Positions 15,135 to 21,240 of a stretch of DNA of 31,263 nt are shown piece by piece. The DNA lies in NCBI GenBank assembly GCA_035548675.1, contig DASZSJ010000033.1:1-31263 (forward strand), given 5' to 3'. Each line of letters opens with the position of its first letter. Within the stretch, counting starts at the first letter, position 1. The position numbers and the translations under genes are program-made. The stretch comes from VRUE01 sp035548675 (lineage in GTDB: Bacteria; Actinomycetota; Thermoleophilia; Solirubrobacterales; 70-9). The notes under the pieces were generated by a model, which was not told where the DNA came from, searched no databases, and was given only the letters and a program-made list of their open reading frames with translations.

Positions 15135-15556
15135 TCGATCAAGCCGAGCAGTCTGCAGGCCGCCCTCGCGTCGATAGCGGGCGGCTCAAGGCCAGCATGG
15201 TCGAGTAGGTCGCCGTCGCCGGTGATGATCCTCTCGGCGTCGGTCATTCGGGCCAAGGCGACGAGGTAATCGTCGTCGGGATCGCGAAGCAATGCTTCGA
15301 TCTCCCTCGGGTCCTGATGCTCGATGCCGGCCTCCTCGACCCTGGCCACGATCTCCGCGAGATCATTAGGATCGAAGCGTTCCTGGAAGTACTTGTTGCC
15401 GAGAGCGTCCCTGAACTCGGTAATGAGCTTGGGGCAAGTGACCGCTTCGAACTCGAAGTCCAGCAAGGCAGCGAGAAGCAACCAGGGGGCGCCTCCACCT
15501 TGGCGACTGGCTACACCGGAGACAAGCGTGCTTGCATCGACTACGAAGCGCTTCAA
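15131..15556 (-). CDS. PIN-domain toxin (VapC-like ribonuclease)
   Basis: A 141-residue single-domain PIN protein. Acidic metal ligands are at Asp7 (VVDAST), Glu47 (LITEFRDAL), Asp94-Asp96 (DPDDDYLVALA) and Asp114/Asp116 (ITGDGDLL), the expected quartet. DPDDDYLVALA and ITGDGDLL are typical of the COG1569 'putative toxin, PIN family' group, which cleaves RNA. TTG 15556 overlaps the antitoxin stop (TTGA), so synthesis is coupled to antitoxin translation. Unusually, two more genes are coupled behind the toxin, each with a 4-bp overlap, which is not the standard two-gene TA arrangement. Confidence 0.88.
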   Translation of the reverse strand: MKRFVVDASTLVSGVASRQGGGAPWLLLAALLDFEFEAVTCPKLITEFRDALGNKYFQERFDPNDLAEIVARVEEAGIEHQDPREIEALLRDPDDDYLVALARMTDAERIITGDGDLLDHAGLEPPAIDARAACRLLGLIE

Positions 15557-15789
15557 CCGGCCGCTCGGCGCTCGCGCCGTGCCTCATGCACGGCTTTGAC
15601 GCCAAGCTCGACTGCCTCGTCTTCGGAAAGCGTGCTGCGCTCCTGGACGCGGCGCAGGGTTTCGCGGCCGAGGGTCATCCTCGCCATCGACTCAAGCAGT
15701 TCGCGGTCGCTCATCTCGGGGCGGCGCTGGCGCAGACGCTCAAGCAGCTCGCGGTCGAACTCGACGGTCTTGGTTGGCGATGCGGCCAC
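15553..15789 (-). CDS. Antitoxin of the PIN-toxin module
   Basis: A 78-residue charged helical protein. The N-terminus TKTVEFDRELLERLRQRRPE resembles a ribbon-helix-helix start, with basic residues for DNA binding; the C-terminal half (EDEAVELGVKAVHEARRER) would wrap the toxin. Such antitoxins normally repress their own promoter. GTG 15789 follows TACCAT (15797-15802) by seven bases, implying a leaderless transcript of its own rather than dependence on the upstream membrane-protein gene. Its stop overlaps the PIN start. Size, order and coupling support the assignment; the family is not identified. Confidence 0.8.
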   Translation of the reverse strand: MAASPTKTVEFDRELLERLRQRRPEMSDRELLESMARMTLGRETLRRVQERSTLSEDEAVELGVKAVHEARRERRAAG

Positions 15790-15796
15790 GTCAAGA

Positions 15797-15802
15797 ATGG
15801 TA
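15797..15802 (-). promoter_or_regulatory. Probable -10 of the antitoxin promoter
   Basis: TACCAT on the minus strand fits TANNNT and ends seven bases before GTG 15789, the leaderless spacing seen elsewhere in this window. It lies in the 39-bp gap after the membrane-protein gene. No clear -35. Confidence 0.4.
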
Positions 15803-15828
15803 GCGCCGCCTTCTGAGGCATCGATCCG

Positions 15829-16191
15829 CTAGCTCAGCGCAACCCAGATCGTCGCGGCAATGCTGCCAACGCCAATAATGCCCAGCACAACCGTCAGCCG
15901 AACCAACCAGCGGGTCATCCGCTCGATGCTCGCCTGCAGCTGGACGAGCTGTTCCTCACGTTCGGTCCCTTCGCGCCAGCGCTCTCCAAGTAGCTGGCCA
16001 AGTTCTGAGCTTCGCTCTCCAAACTCATCAATGGCCTGATTCGTTCCCCGCTGTCTCCACCAAAGGCCGATCAGGACGACCCACAACATGCCACGCGGCA
16101 CCTGGACGTCGGACAGCCTCTCCCAGCCATACTTGTCGCGCCCGCGGCTCATCGAAGGCAGGATCGCAACCCAATCGGCCAACCTGGGCAC
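15829..16191 (-). CDS. Small membrane protein with central coiled coil
   Basis: A 120-residue protein of unknown function. A hydrophobic stretch GMLWVVLIGLWW (about 34-45) is followed by an amphipathic charged helix, residues 48-92, with heptad-like spacing, then a strong transmembrane helix at about 95-118 (LVRLTVVLGIIGVGSIAATI). GTG 16191 is the longest start; ATG 16152 (MSRGRDKYGW) is a good alternative, neither with a clear Shine-Dalgarno. It precedes the antitoxin gene by 39 bp in the same direction and diverges from the pentapeptide-channel gene. It might be a membrane partner of the cargo systems; evidence is positional only. Confidence 0.6.
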   Translation of the reverse strand: MPRLADWVAILPSMSRGRDKYGWERLSDVQVPRGMLWVVLIGLWWRQRGTNQAIDEFGERSSELGQLLGERWREGTEREEQLVQLQASIERMTRWLVRLTVVLGIIGVGSIAATIWVALS

Positions 16192-16207
16192 CTATGCCGG
16201 CCCTTGA

Positions 16208-16217
16208 TATCCGGATA
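16208..16217. promoter_or_regulatory. Perfect 10-bp palindrome between divergent cargo operons
   Basis: TATCCGGATA sits in the 86-bp gap between the leftward membrane-protein gene and the rightward pentapeptide-channel gene. A dimeric repressor here could control both operons. Confidence 0.35.
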
Positions 16218-16265
16218 CCAAAGACGTTCCAGAAGCTGAAGTACACCGATCTAGCCAGCTTGAGG

Positions 16266-16273
16266 TATATCTA
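16266..16273 (+). promoter_or_regulatory. Probable -10 region of the rightward cargo operon
   Basis: TATATCTA contains TATATC and TATCTA, ending 4-6 nt before GTG 16278, consistent with a leaderless or very short leader transcript. No Shine-Dalgarno precedes the GTG. Confidence 0.4.
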
Positions 16274-16277
16274 GCCC

Positions 16278-17153
16278 GTGTCTGTCTATACGGTCAGAGA
16301 GCAGACCTCCTCCCTAGAGCCCTCGCCAGGCGAGGGCTCAGATACGCTCTTCATCAACCAGCGCTTCGAGGGCAAAGTGCTGCGCGGTGCCACCTTCATC
16401 CAGTGCACCTTCGCGAACATCAGTTTCAAAGACACGAGGCTGATCGACTGCCAGTTTTCGGCCTGCATCTTCGAGAACTGCTATTTCCGCAAGGCGACCC
16501 TGCAGGAATGCAACTTTCCCGCCTCGCGGTTTATCGACTGCGAGCTGCCGAAGACCAGGATTCACTCCTGCAGCCTCGGAACTACGCGCTTTCAGGGCAC
16601 GGCCCCTAAGTACGCGGTGCTCGAGCAGAGCCTGCCTGGAGAGCCGAACCTCTGCCGCGACCTTTGTCGGAACATCGCCACCGAAGCCTCAGCGCTCGGC
16701 TATGAGAGAGATGCGAGGCGCTATCGGCTGCGCTCAATCGAAGAGCACGAGAAGGCGCTGAAGCGCGGCTTCCTCTGGTCAGACCAGTACTCCCGGGACC
16801 ACTACCCTGAACTTGAGCGCTTCCGGGCGCTGGGGGCGTACGTGCTGAGCCGGGCCAGCGGCTTCCTCTGGGGCAACGGCGAGCTCATTAGGCGACTTCT
16901 CCTCAATCTCTTTGGTGTCGCCATCCTGCTCGGGCCACTGCTCCTATACCTAGCACGTGATCACCTGCACGGTGCCGATACCTATTGGGACTGTCTAGCG
17001 CTGAGCGTGGCCTGCGTGCTCAACGCGACCGAGATCACGGCCACCTCGGCGACTGGGATCGCGGTGCCAATCATGCTCTTCCTTTCTGCGACTGGACTCC
17101 TCTTCCTTGGGCTCTTCATCACCTACCTCTTCCAGGCGGTGACCCGCCGATGA
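16278..17153 (+). CDS. Pentapeptide-repeat protein with two-TM ion-channel-like C-terminus
   Basis: A 291-residue two-part protein. Residues about 28-107 form pentapeptide-like repeats with F/L every fifth position (TFIQCTFANISFKDTRLIDC and onwards), predicted to fold as a right-handed beta helix. A charged linker follows (LGYERDARRYRLRSIEEHEK, about 140-158), the kind seen in pentapeptide-channel proteins. The C-terminus has two membrane helices (about 205-226 and 261-287) with a loop between, TYWDCLALSVACVLNATEI, placed like a pore helix; no TxGxG K+ filter is visible. It may be a membrane-permeabilising effector or gated channel. Its stop overlaps the nucleotidyltransferase ATG (ATGA), so the two are co-translated. 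Confidence 0.75.
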   Translation: MSVYTVREQTSSLEPSPGEGSDTLFINQRFEGKVLRGATFIQCTFANISFKDTRLIDCQFSACIFENCYFRKATLQECNFPASRFIDCELPKTRIHSCSLGTTRFQGTAPKYAVLEQSLPGEPNLCRDLCRNIATEASALGYERDARRYRLRSIEEHEKALKRGFLWSDQYSRDHYPELERFRALGAYVLSRASGFLWGNGELIRRLLLNLFGVAILLGPLLLYLARDHLHGADTYWDCLALSVACVLNATEITATSATGIAVPIMLFLSATGLLFLGLFITYLFQAVTRR

Positions 17154-17824
17154 GCGGCGACTTTGAGGTTTGGCTCTACGGGTCGAGGGCCCGCGGCAAC
17201 GCCGACCAAGCGAGCGACACCGACTTGCTTGTGGTGGGCTCGGAGGAAGGCGTGGTCGCCGAGGCGGTTGAGGGCTTGGACTACCCGCGTGTCAAGGTCT
17301 CCTTCTACAGCTGGGCCGAGATCGAGCAAATGCGTGTCTACGGCTCGCTCTACCTGCACCACATCGCCGAAGAGGGGGTTCCGCTGCGAGTGACAGGGGA
17401 GGAAAGACTCGGACAGTTGCTCGACGACCTGCCGCGATTCAGTCGGGCCCGCGAGGACCTAGAGGGGTTCAGGGCTGCCTACTCTGAGGGCATGAATTCG
17501 CTAGAGGACGGCGGCTGGCCGGACTTCGAGTGCGAGGTGATCGCGACGGTCGCCCGCCATGCGGCGATCTTGGGCGCCTACTGCGTGGGAAACCCGGCAT
17601 TCGGTCGGGAGCAGCCATTCTGGGTGGTTGGCGAGGCGCTCGGCTACGACAGTGGCGAGATCAAGGTGCTGGTTGCGGGCGCAACCGGCTGGCGACTACA
17701 TCTCCCCGGCGCCCATGAAGACGAGAGGGCAACATTCGAATGGCTCCAATCGGTGGATAGGTTCCTGAGTGATCTTGAAGGAGTGATCGATGACTACGCG
17801 CGAGTATTGCCTGTCACTGCTTGA
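17150..17824 (+). CDS. GSxxxG nucleotidyltransferase with helical C-terminal domain
   Basis: A 224-residue protein. The N-terminus is a minimal nucleotidyltransferase: LYGSRARGNADQASDTDLLV, with Gly11-Ser12 and metal ligands Asp23 and Asp25. A third carboxylate is not obvious (VKVSFYS where one is expected). Residues about 85-215 are helical and HEPN-like in size; an ARHAA sequence (Arg136-His137) is present but not a canonical HEPN RX4-6H. Fused or paired MNT-HEPN proteins form toxin-antitoxin systems in which the MNT AMPylates the HEPN toxin, and other relatives act in defence. ATG 17150 overlaps the channel stop, and the end overlaps the next gene by 35 bp. The long upstream frame is a shadow of the channel gene. 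Confidence 0.82.
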   Translation: MSGDFEVWLYGSRARGNADQASDTDLLVVGSEEGVVAEAVEGLDYPRVKVSFYSWAEIEQMRVYGSLYLHHIAEEGVPLRVTGEERLGQLLDDLPRFSRAREDLEGFRAAYSEGMNSLEDGGWPDFECEVIATVARHAAILGAYCVGNPAFGREQPFWVVGEALGYDSGEIKVLVAGATGWRLHLPGAHEDERATFEWLQSVDRFLSDLEGVIDDYARVLPVTA

Positions 17825-18101
17825 CAGGGTTGACGAGGCTGGCCGCGATCCCAAGCTGGCCTATCTGGTTCGCGCGCGGCTGCGGCGAGCGGTGATCGGA
17901 CTGGAGAGAGGAAGGCGCGGCGAATCCGGCGCCCCACCACTCAAGCAGGCGCCACAGGAGATTCAGGAACTGACCACGGACCTGACCGCCAGAGTGATCT
18001 GGCTGTGCCAGCCCAGCGAGGCACTGGACGTTCGCTGGAAACGCGAATGGACCGACGTCCTTGACGGAGTGGCCAGACTGCGCCATTGGCTGGGCGCCTA
18101 G
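17790..18101 (+). CDS. Small helical protein of the rightward cargo operon
   Basis: A 103-residue charged, mostly helical protein with no recognised domain. ATG 17790 has a strong Shine-Dalgarno (GAAGGAG, six bases upstream) inside the end of the nucleotidyltransferase gene, with which it overlaps by 35 bp; this supports a real gene. The size and position suggest an antitoxin, a regulator or a HEPN-like partner (helices at 5-40 and 55-100, Trp-rich end VRWKREWTDVLDGV). It is the last gene of the rightward operon. Function unknown. Confidence 0.7.
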   Translation: MTTREYCLSLLDRVDEAGRDPKLAYLVRARLRRAVIGLERGRRGESGAPPLKQAPQEIQELTTDLTARVIWLCQPSEALDVRWKREWTDVLDGVARLRHWLGA

Positions 18102-18137
18102 TCAACCGTGATCGACATCGAGCGCGCGGGGCGAAAT

Positions 18138-18158
18138 CGGACACAATCCGGACACATC
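18138..18158 (+). repeat. Tandem CGGACAC pair, right arm of element
   Basis: Second copy of the 21-bp arrangement at 12139-12159, 19/21 identical, in the same orientation, 117 bp inside attR. In the circular form the two pairs would flank the core. The minus-strand translation here (DVSGLCPIS) also resembles the integrase DVSESCPPV, so it may instead be the remnant of a duplicated integrase 3' end. Confidence 0.5.
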
Positions 18159-18175
18159 AGACGGACCACTCGCGA

Positions 18176-18310
18176 TCACTCGCGGTCTTCGCCTTCCTCC
18201 TCGAACAAGCTCATTTGCGGGGAGTCCATGTCCTTGGGTGATCCGGCGCGCCCTCCCGTGCCATGCTCGCCGCTCATGAAGGAGATCCTCGGCAAGCTGA
18301 TGGGGTTGTA
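18176..18310 (-). other. Alternative integrase C-terminal coding segment used in the circular form
   Basis: If the element excises, recombination between 12056-12092 and 18276-18312 joins the integrase frame to this strand. The frame continues unbroken for 44 codons, through the core and then FMSGEHGTGG to an acidic end (SLFEEEGEDRE) and TGA at 18178-18176. In the integrated state this segment is disconnected and has no start of its own. Coding use is inferred, not shown. Confidence 0.45.
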
Positions 18311-18312
18311 GG
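18276..18312 (+). repeat. attR: 37-bp core direct repeat
   Basis: Copy of the dehydrogenase 3' end, 36/37 identical to 12056-12092, now lacking the rest of the gene. The sequence beyond 18312 is presumably what followed the dehydrogenase before insertion. Confidence 0.9.
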
Positions 18313-18404
18313 CGTCGTCCCCAGTTCGGCTATCCGGTTCTGCGTCCACGCGAACGCAGCTCCGGACGCTCCCGCTTCGCGCGAGGAGCGGCGGCGACTA
18401 TACG

Positions 18405-18809
18405 ATGGTCGCTGTGAACCGGAGCCTTGTAAGCAAGCTGACGCTCAACGGCTTGATCTGGGGTCGGATGACGTTCGGTGTTGCGGCCTGGCTGGCGCCA
18501 CGGTCCGTCGGCAACGCGGTCGGTCTCGATATGAGCGGGAATCCACAGGCTGTCTACCTGGCTCGGATCCTGGCCGTGCGTGATCTCGTTCTCGCCTGCG
18601 GTGCTCTTGGGACTGACGGAGCGGTTCAGCGCCAGTGGCTGCTCGCTGGTCTGGTGTGCGACAGCGCGGACACTCTCGCCGGAGTCGCCGCGGGGCGGGG
18701 CGGATACCTACCGAAGCGCACGAGCGTCTACCTGACCGCATTTGCCCTCTCGGGCGTGGCTGCGGCCGTGGCGGTCATGGGAGAGCAATCGGGCGCGACT
18801 TCCGCGTAG
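18405..18809 (+). CDS. Small membrane protein, DUF4267-like
   Basis: A 134-residue protein with several hydrophobic segments: LTLNGLIWGRMTFGVAAWLA near 13-32, LARILAVRDLVLACGALG near 48-65, LLAGLVCDSADTLAGVAAG near 75-95 and YLTAFALSGVAAAVAVMG near the end. This looks like a four-helix membrane protein of the DUF4267 kind. GTG 18414 is an alternative start: TACGAT (18401-18406) is a TANNNT box ending seven bases before it, as in other probably leaderless genes here. It is the first gene beyond attR and probably the original downstream neighbour of the acyl-CoA dehydrogenase. Confidence 0.7.
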   Translation: MVAVNRSLVSKLTLNGLIWGRMTFGVAAWLAPRSVGNAVGLDMSGNPQAVYLARILAVRDLVLACGALGTDGAVQRQWLLAGLVCDSADTLAGVAAGRGGYLPKRTSVYLTAFALSGVAAAVAVMGEQSGATSA

Positions 18810-18848
18810 GGCCTGAGCCGCACTTTTGGGCGAGCCCGAGGTGCAGAG

Positions 18849-18893
18849 TGTTCGATTGACCCCATATACGGTGGCAAAGCGAACACTCGGCAC
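18849..18893 (+). repeat. Intergenic motif, copy A
   Basis: About two thirds identical to 21704-21748, sharing TGTTCGAT, GACCC, GGTGG, AAA and TCGGC in the same order with one indel. AGTGTTCG (18847-18854) and CGAACACT (18880-18887) form a perfect 8-bp stem. It starts about 40 nt after a stop codon and has no ORF. Confidence 0.55.
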
Positions 18894-18933
18894 CGAGCAC
18901 CGCGCGGGGGGCACTTGGAATCGGAAGAGGTAG

Positions 18934-18960
18934 CGATTCACGGCTGTCGCCGTGGAATCG
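18934..18960 (+). promoter_or_regulatory. Hairpin upstream of GNAT gene
   Basis: CGATTC-ACGGC pairs with GCCGTGGAATCG apart from one extra C, closing a TGTC loop. It lies 36 nt before the TTG of the GNAT gene; TATGCT (18985-18990) follows it as a possible -10. It could be an operator or a terminator of the preceding gene, without a T-tract. Confidence 0.4.
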
Positions 18961-18996
18961 ATCATCTAGCGGGGGGACACAATCTATGCTCGTCGC

Positions 18997-19422
18997 TTGA
19001 ACGAGCCACTGAACGTACGGTTGTGTCGGCGCGACGACGTTCCGGCGGTGCTGGACCTTTGGGCAGGGACGAGGAGTGGTCACGCGAGCATGGGCGATCG
19101 CAGGGAGGACGTCGAGCGCTTGCTGGACGATTCTCCGGCCGCCCTGTTGGTGGCCGAGATGGAGGGTGAGATCGTCGGGACGCTGATCGCCGCTTGGGAT
19201 GGGTGGCGGGGGAACATGTACCGGCTCGCCGTCCGCGACGGGTATCGGCGCCTGGGAATCGGACTGGCGCTGACCAGGGCCGGCGAGGAGCGTCTGCGCC
19301 AGCGGGGAGCGCGCCGCGTCACGGCTCTGGTTGCCTTCGACGACGACACGGCGGGAGGGTTCTGGGACTCCGCCGGCTATCCGCTCGACCGGGAGATCGG
19401 GCGGCGGGTGCGCAATCTGTAG
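18997..19422 (+). CDS. GNAT-family N-acetyltransferase
   Basis: A 141-residue single-domain GNAT. The acetyl-CoA pyrophosphate-binding motif R/Q-x-x-G-x-G/A appears as DGYRRLGIGLALT near residue 82-94, after strand MYRLAVR. N-terminal NVRLCRRDDVPAVLDL and C-terminal GFWDSAGYPLDREIGRRV are typical of small-substrate or protein acetyltransferases; the acceptor is unknown. TTG 18997 is taken as start, with TATGCT six bases upstream suggesting leaderless transcription. A TTG start is uncertain, and a later TTG at 19021 would truncate the first strand. Confidence 0.85.
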   Translation: MNEPLNVRLCRRDDVPAVLDLWAGTRSGHASMGDRREDVERLLDDSPAALLVAEMEGEIVGTLIAAWDGWRGNMYRLAVRDGYRRLGIGLALTRAGEERLRQRGARRVTALVAFDDDTAGGFWDSAGYPLDREIGRRVRNL

Positions 19423-19503
19423 GCCCTGCGAGACCCGATGCGCTCGAGCCCTACCCCTGGCCGTCGAGACTCGATACGTACCAGCCCTGCTAGAAAGACA
19501 ACC

Positions 19504-20514
19504 GTGGCCGTTTGGACCGTCAAGGGAGGCAGGCACGGGGAGCGGGAGGAACGCTGCCTCGAGCACGGCGTCATCGGGGGCGGCTGGGAAGACATCCCGG
19601 ATCTGACCGGGGTCTCGAGCAGGGACGAGCTCTCGGCCCTCTGCGAGAAATCGGCTCCGAGCTGGTCCTCGCGCACGCGCGCCAACTACGTGGCGCAGCT
19701 CTGGTCGCTCCGCGAGCGCATGGTCGAGGGTGAGCTCGCGGTCCTGCCGCTCAAGACCTCGGGGACCATTGCCGTGGGACGGATCACCGGGCCCTACGCC
19801 TTCCGCGACGACCTCGGCTCAGATTTCAAGCACACCCGGCCGGTCGAGTGGCTGGCAACCGACGTCGCCCGTGACTCCTTCGACCAGGACTTGCTTTATT
19901 CGTTCGGGGCGTTCCTCACCATCGGCAGGGTCCATCGGGACAATGCGGAGCAGCGGATCCTGGCGTCGATCGGAGCGGCGGCCAAGCCCGCCGAGCAGCC
20001 CTCCGAAGGCGACGAAGCTCCCGAAGCCGAGACCGCCATCGACCCCGCGCAGCTCGCCCGCGAGCAAATCCGCCAGCACATCACCCAAACCATCGCTGGC
20101 CACGACCTGGCCGATCTCGTCGGCGCGATCTTCGAAGCGCGGGGCTTCACTGTGACCGTCAGCCCTCCGGGGCCGGATGGAGGCGTTGACCTGCTGATGG
20201 GCTCCGGGCCAACAGGGCGGGAGAGCCCCCGGGTGGTGGCACAGGTGAAGACCGGCCAGGCTGGAGTGGACCAATATCGCTCGATCTTCGGCCTGAAGGA
20301 GAGCATGAAGGCCGACCAAGGGCTGCTTGTGGCATGGGGCGGATTCCAGGGTCACGCCAGGCGCGAGGCCAGGAGCCAACCGTTCTCGATGCTGCTCTGG
20401 GACGCAGACGACCTGCTCAACGCCCTCTTTGAAGCGTACGACTCGATCAGGGACGACATCCGCTCTCGCCTCCCCCTGCAACGCATGTGGGTGATGGTCC
20501 ACGACGACGGCTGA
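19504..20514 (+). CDS. Mrr-type restriction endonuclease with PUA/EVE-like N-terminal domain
   Basis: A 336-residue two-domain protein. Residues 1-155 resemble the PUA/EVE-like domain found in modification-dependent nucleases, with VWTVKGGRHGEREERCLEHG and later GELAVLPLKTSGTIAVGRI. After an acidic linker (about 160-185), residues 190-336 form an Mrr-like PD-(D/E)XK nuclease: an Asp229 in GPDGGVDLLM and Gln247-x-Lys249 in VVAQVKTGQ, the QxK variant common in Mrr. Such proteins cut DNA bearing modified bases. GTG 19504 is chosen because TAGAAA lies seven bases upstream and the domain starts immediately; an ATG at 19438 would add unconserved sequence. It lies outside the attR boundary. Confidence 0.85.
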   Translation: MAVWTVKGGRHGEREERCLEHGVIGGGWEDIPDLTGVSSRDELSALCEKSAPSWSSRTRANYVAQLWSLRERMVEGELAVLPLKTSGTIAVGRITGPYAFRDDLGSDFKHTRPVEWLATDVARDSFDQDLLYSFGAFLTIGRVHRDNAEQRILASIGAAAKPAEQPSEGDEAPEAETAIDPAQLAREQIRQHITQTIAGHDLADLVGAIFEARGFTVTVSPPGPDGGVDLLMGSGPTGRESPRVVAQVKTGQAGVDQYRSIFGLKESMKADQGLLVAWGGFQGHARREARSQPFSMLLWDADDLLNALFEAYDSIRDDIRSRLPLQRMWVMVHDDG

Positions 20515-20548
20515 CCCCTTCCCGAGGAGCGGCCGGCTCCTGCTGGCG

Positions 20549-21208
20549 GTGCTGTGCGCACTCGCCGCAGGCGCGAGCGCGGGCGACGCGCACGGGCGAG
20601 CGAGCCACCCGCGCCGGGAGCCCTCAACGGCATCGCGGCCCCCCATCGCGCGCCACCTCATCCCCTTCGGGCCCAAGCGCAAGCGGCAGATGGCTCGCTA
20701 TTCAGAGCGGCACTACGGGGAACGAACTTGGCGCCTGAGACACCCAAGGGTGATCGTCGAGCACTGGGCGGAAACGGGGAGCGCGGCGGCGGTCTACAAC
20801 ACCTTTGCGCCCGACCGCCCTGACTCAGAGCTGCACGAGCTGCCGAACACGTGCGCCCACTTCGTCATCTCGGCGTCGGGGCGGATCTACCAGCTGGTCT
20901 CGCTGCGGATTCGCTGCCGGCATACGGTGGGGTTGAACTGGACCGCGATCGGGATCGAGCACACCGGGTTCAGCGACGCGGAAGTGCTGGGCAATCGGCG
21001 GCAGATGCGAGCCTCGTTGCGGCTGACCCGCTACCTGCGCTGCCGCTTCCGGATCAAGCTGCGCAACGTGATCGGCCACGCCGAGAGCCTCTCCTCCCCT
21101 TACCACCGCGAGCGGGTCGCGAGCCTGCGGCGCCAGACGCACGGCGACTGGCGACACCATTCGATGCGGATCTACCGCCACCGTCTGCGCGGGCTCGGCA
21201 GCTGTTGA
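20549..21208 (+). CDS. N-acetylmuramoyl-L-alanine amidase (amidase_2/PGRP fold)
   Basis: An amidase_2-type peptidoglycan hydrolase of about 219 residues. Zinc ligands are visible as His in VIVEHWAETG and His in NVIGHAESLSSPYH, with CRHTVGLNWTAIGIEHTG forming the central strand and THGDWRH holding the last acidic and basic residues. The N-terminus LCALAAGASAGDA looks like the end of a signal peptide and the frame extends hydrophobically upstream (LLLAV) without ATG/GTG/TTG; the in-frame CTG at 20540, with GAGGAG 10 bases upstream, would give a better signal. GTG 20549 is given as the first canonical start and ATG 20690 is a later alternative. The protein is probably exported. Confidence 0.75.
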   Translation: MLCALAAGASAGDAHGRASHPRREPSTASRPPIARHLIPFGPKRKRQMARYSERHYGERTWRLRHPRVIVEHWAETGSAAAVYNTFAPDRPDSELHELPNTCAHFVISASGRIYQLVSLRIRCRHTVGLNWTAIGIEHTGFSDAEVLGNRRQMRASLRLTRYLRCRFRIKLRNVIGHAESLSSPYHRERVASLRRQTHGDWRHHSMRIYRHRLRGLGSC

Positions 21209-21240
21209 GTCGGTACCTGACGGGTAGCTTTCGCCTCGAC

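Larger units (their letters stand above)
12056..18312. mobile_element. Integrative element (about 6.2 kb) in the acyl-CoA dehydrogenase gene
   Basis: Bounded by the 37-bp direct repeats, with integrase at the left edge next to attL, an excisionase beside it and cargo after that. One repeat-to-repeat unit is 6220 bp. Cargo codon use is less GC-biased than the flanks, especially at 13900-15500 and 16200-17000, a sign of transfer. I find no replication, conjugation, capsid or terminase gene, so it is either a mobilisable island, a phage satellite dependent on another element, or a stand-alone integrase cassette. Cargo is two divergent operons with toxin-antitoxin and channel/nucleotidyltransferase proteins, compatible with defence or stabilisation functions. 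Confidence 0.88.

Noticed and set aside
18138..18158. Insertion-sequence terminal inverted repeats
   Set aside because: The CGGACAC pairs are direct, not inverted, and no transposase is present.
18108..18311. Forward ORF ending MKEILGKLMGL at attR
   Set aside because: Its last 11 codons are the dehydrogenase remnant in attR; the rest is antisense to the alternative integrase tail and has no domain.
12056..18312. Classification as an AICE or a prophage
   Set aside because: No Rep, FtsK-like translocase, terminase, capsid or tail gene is encoded, only int, xis and cargo.
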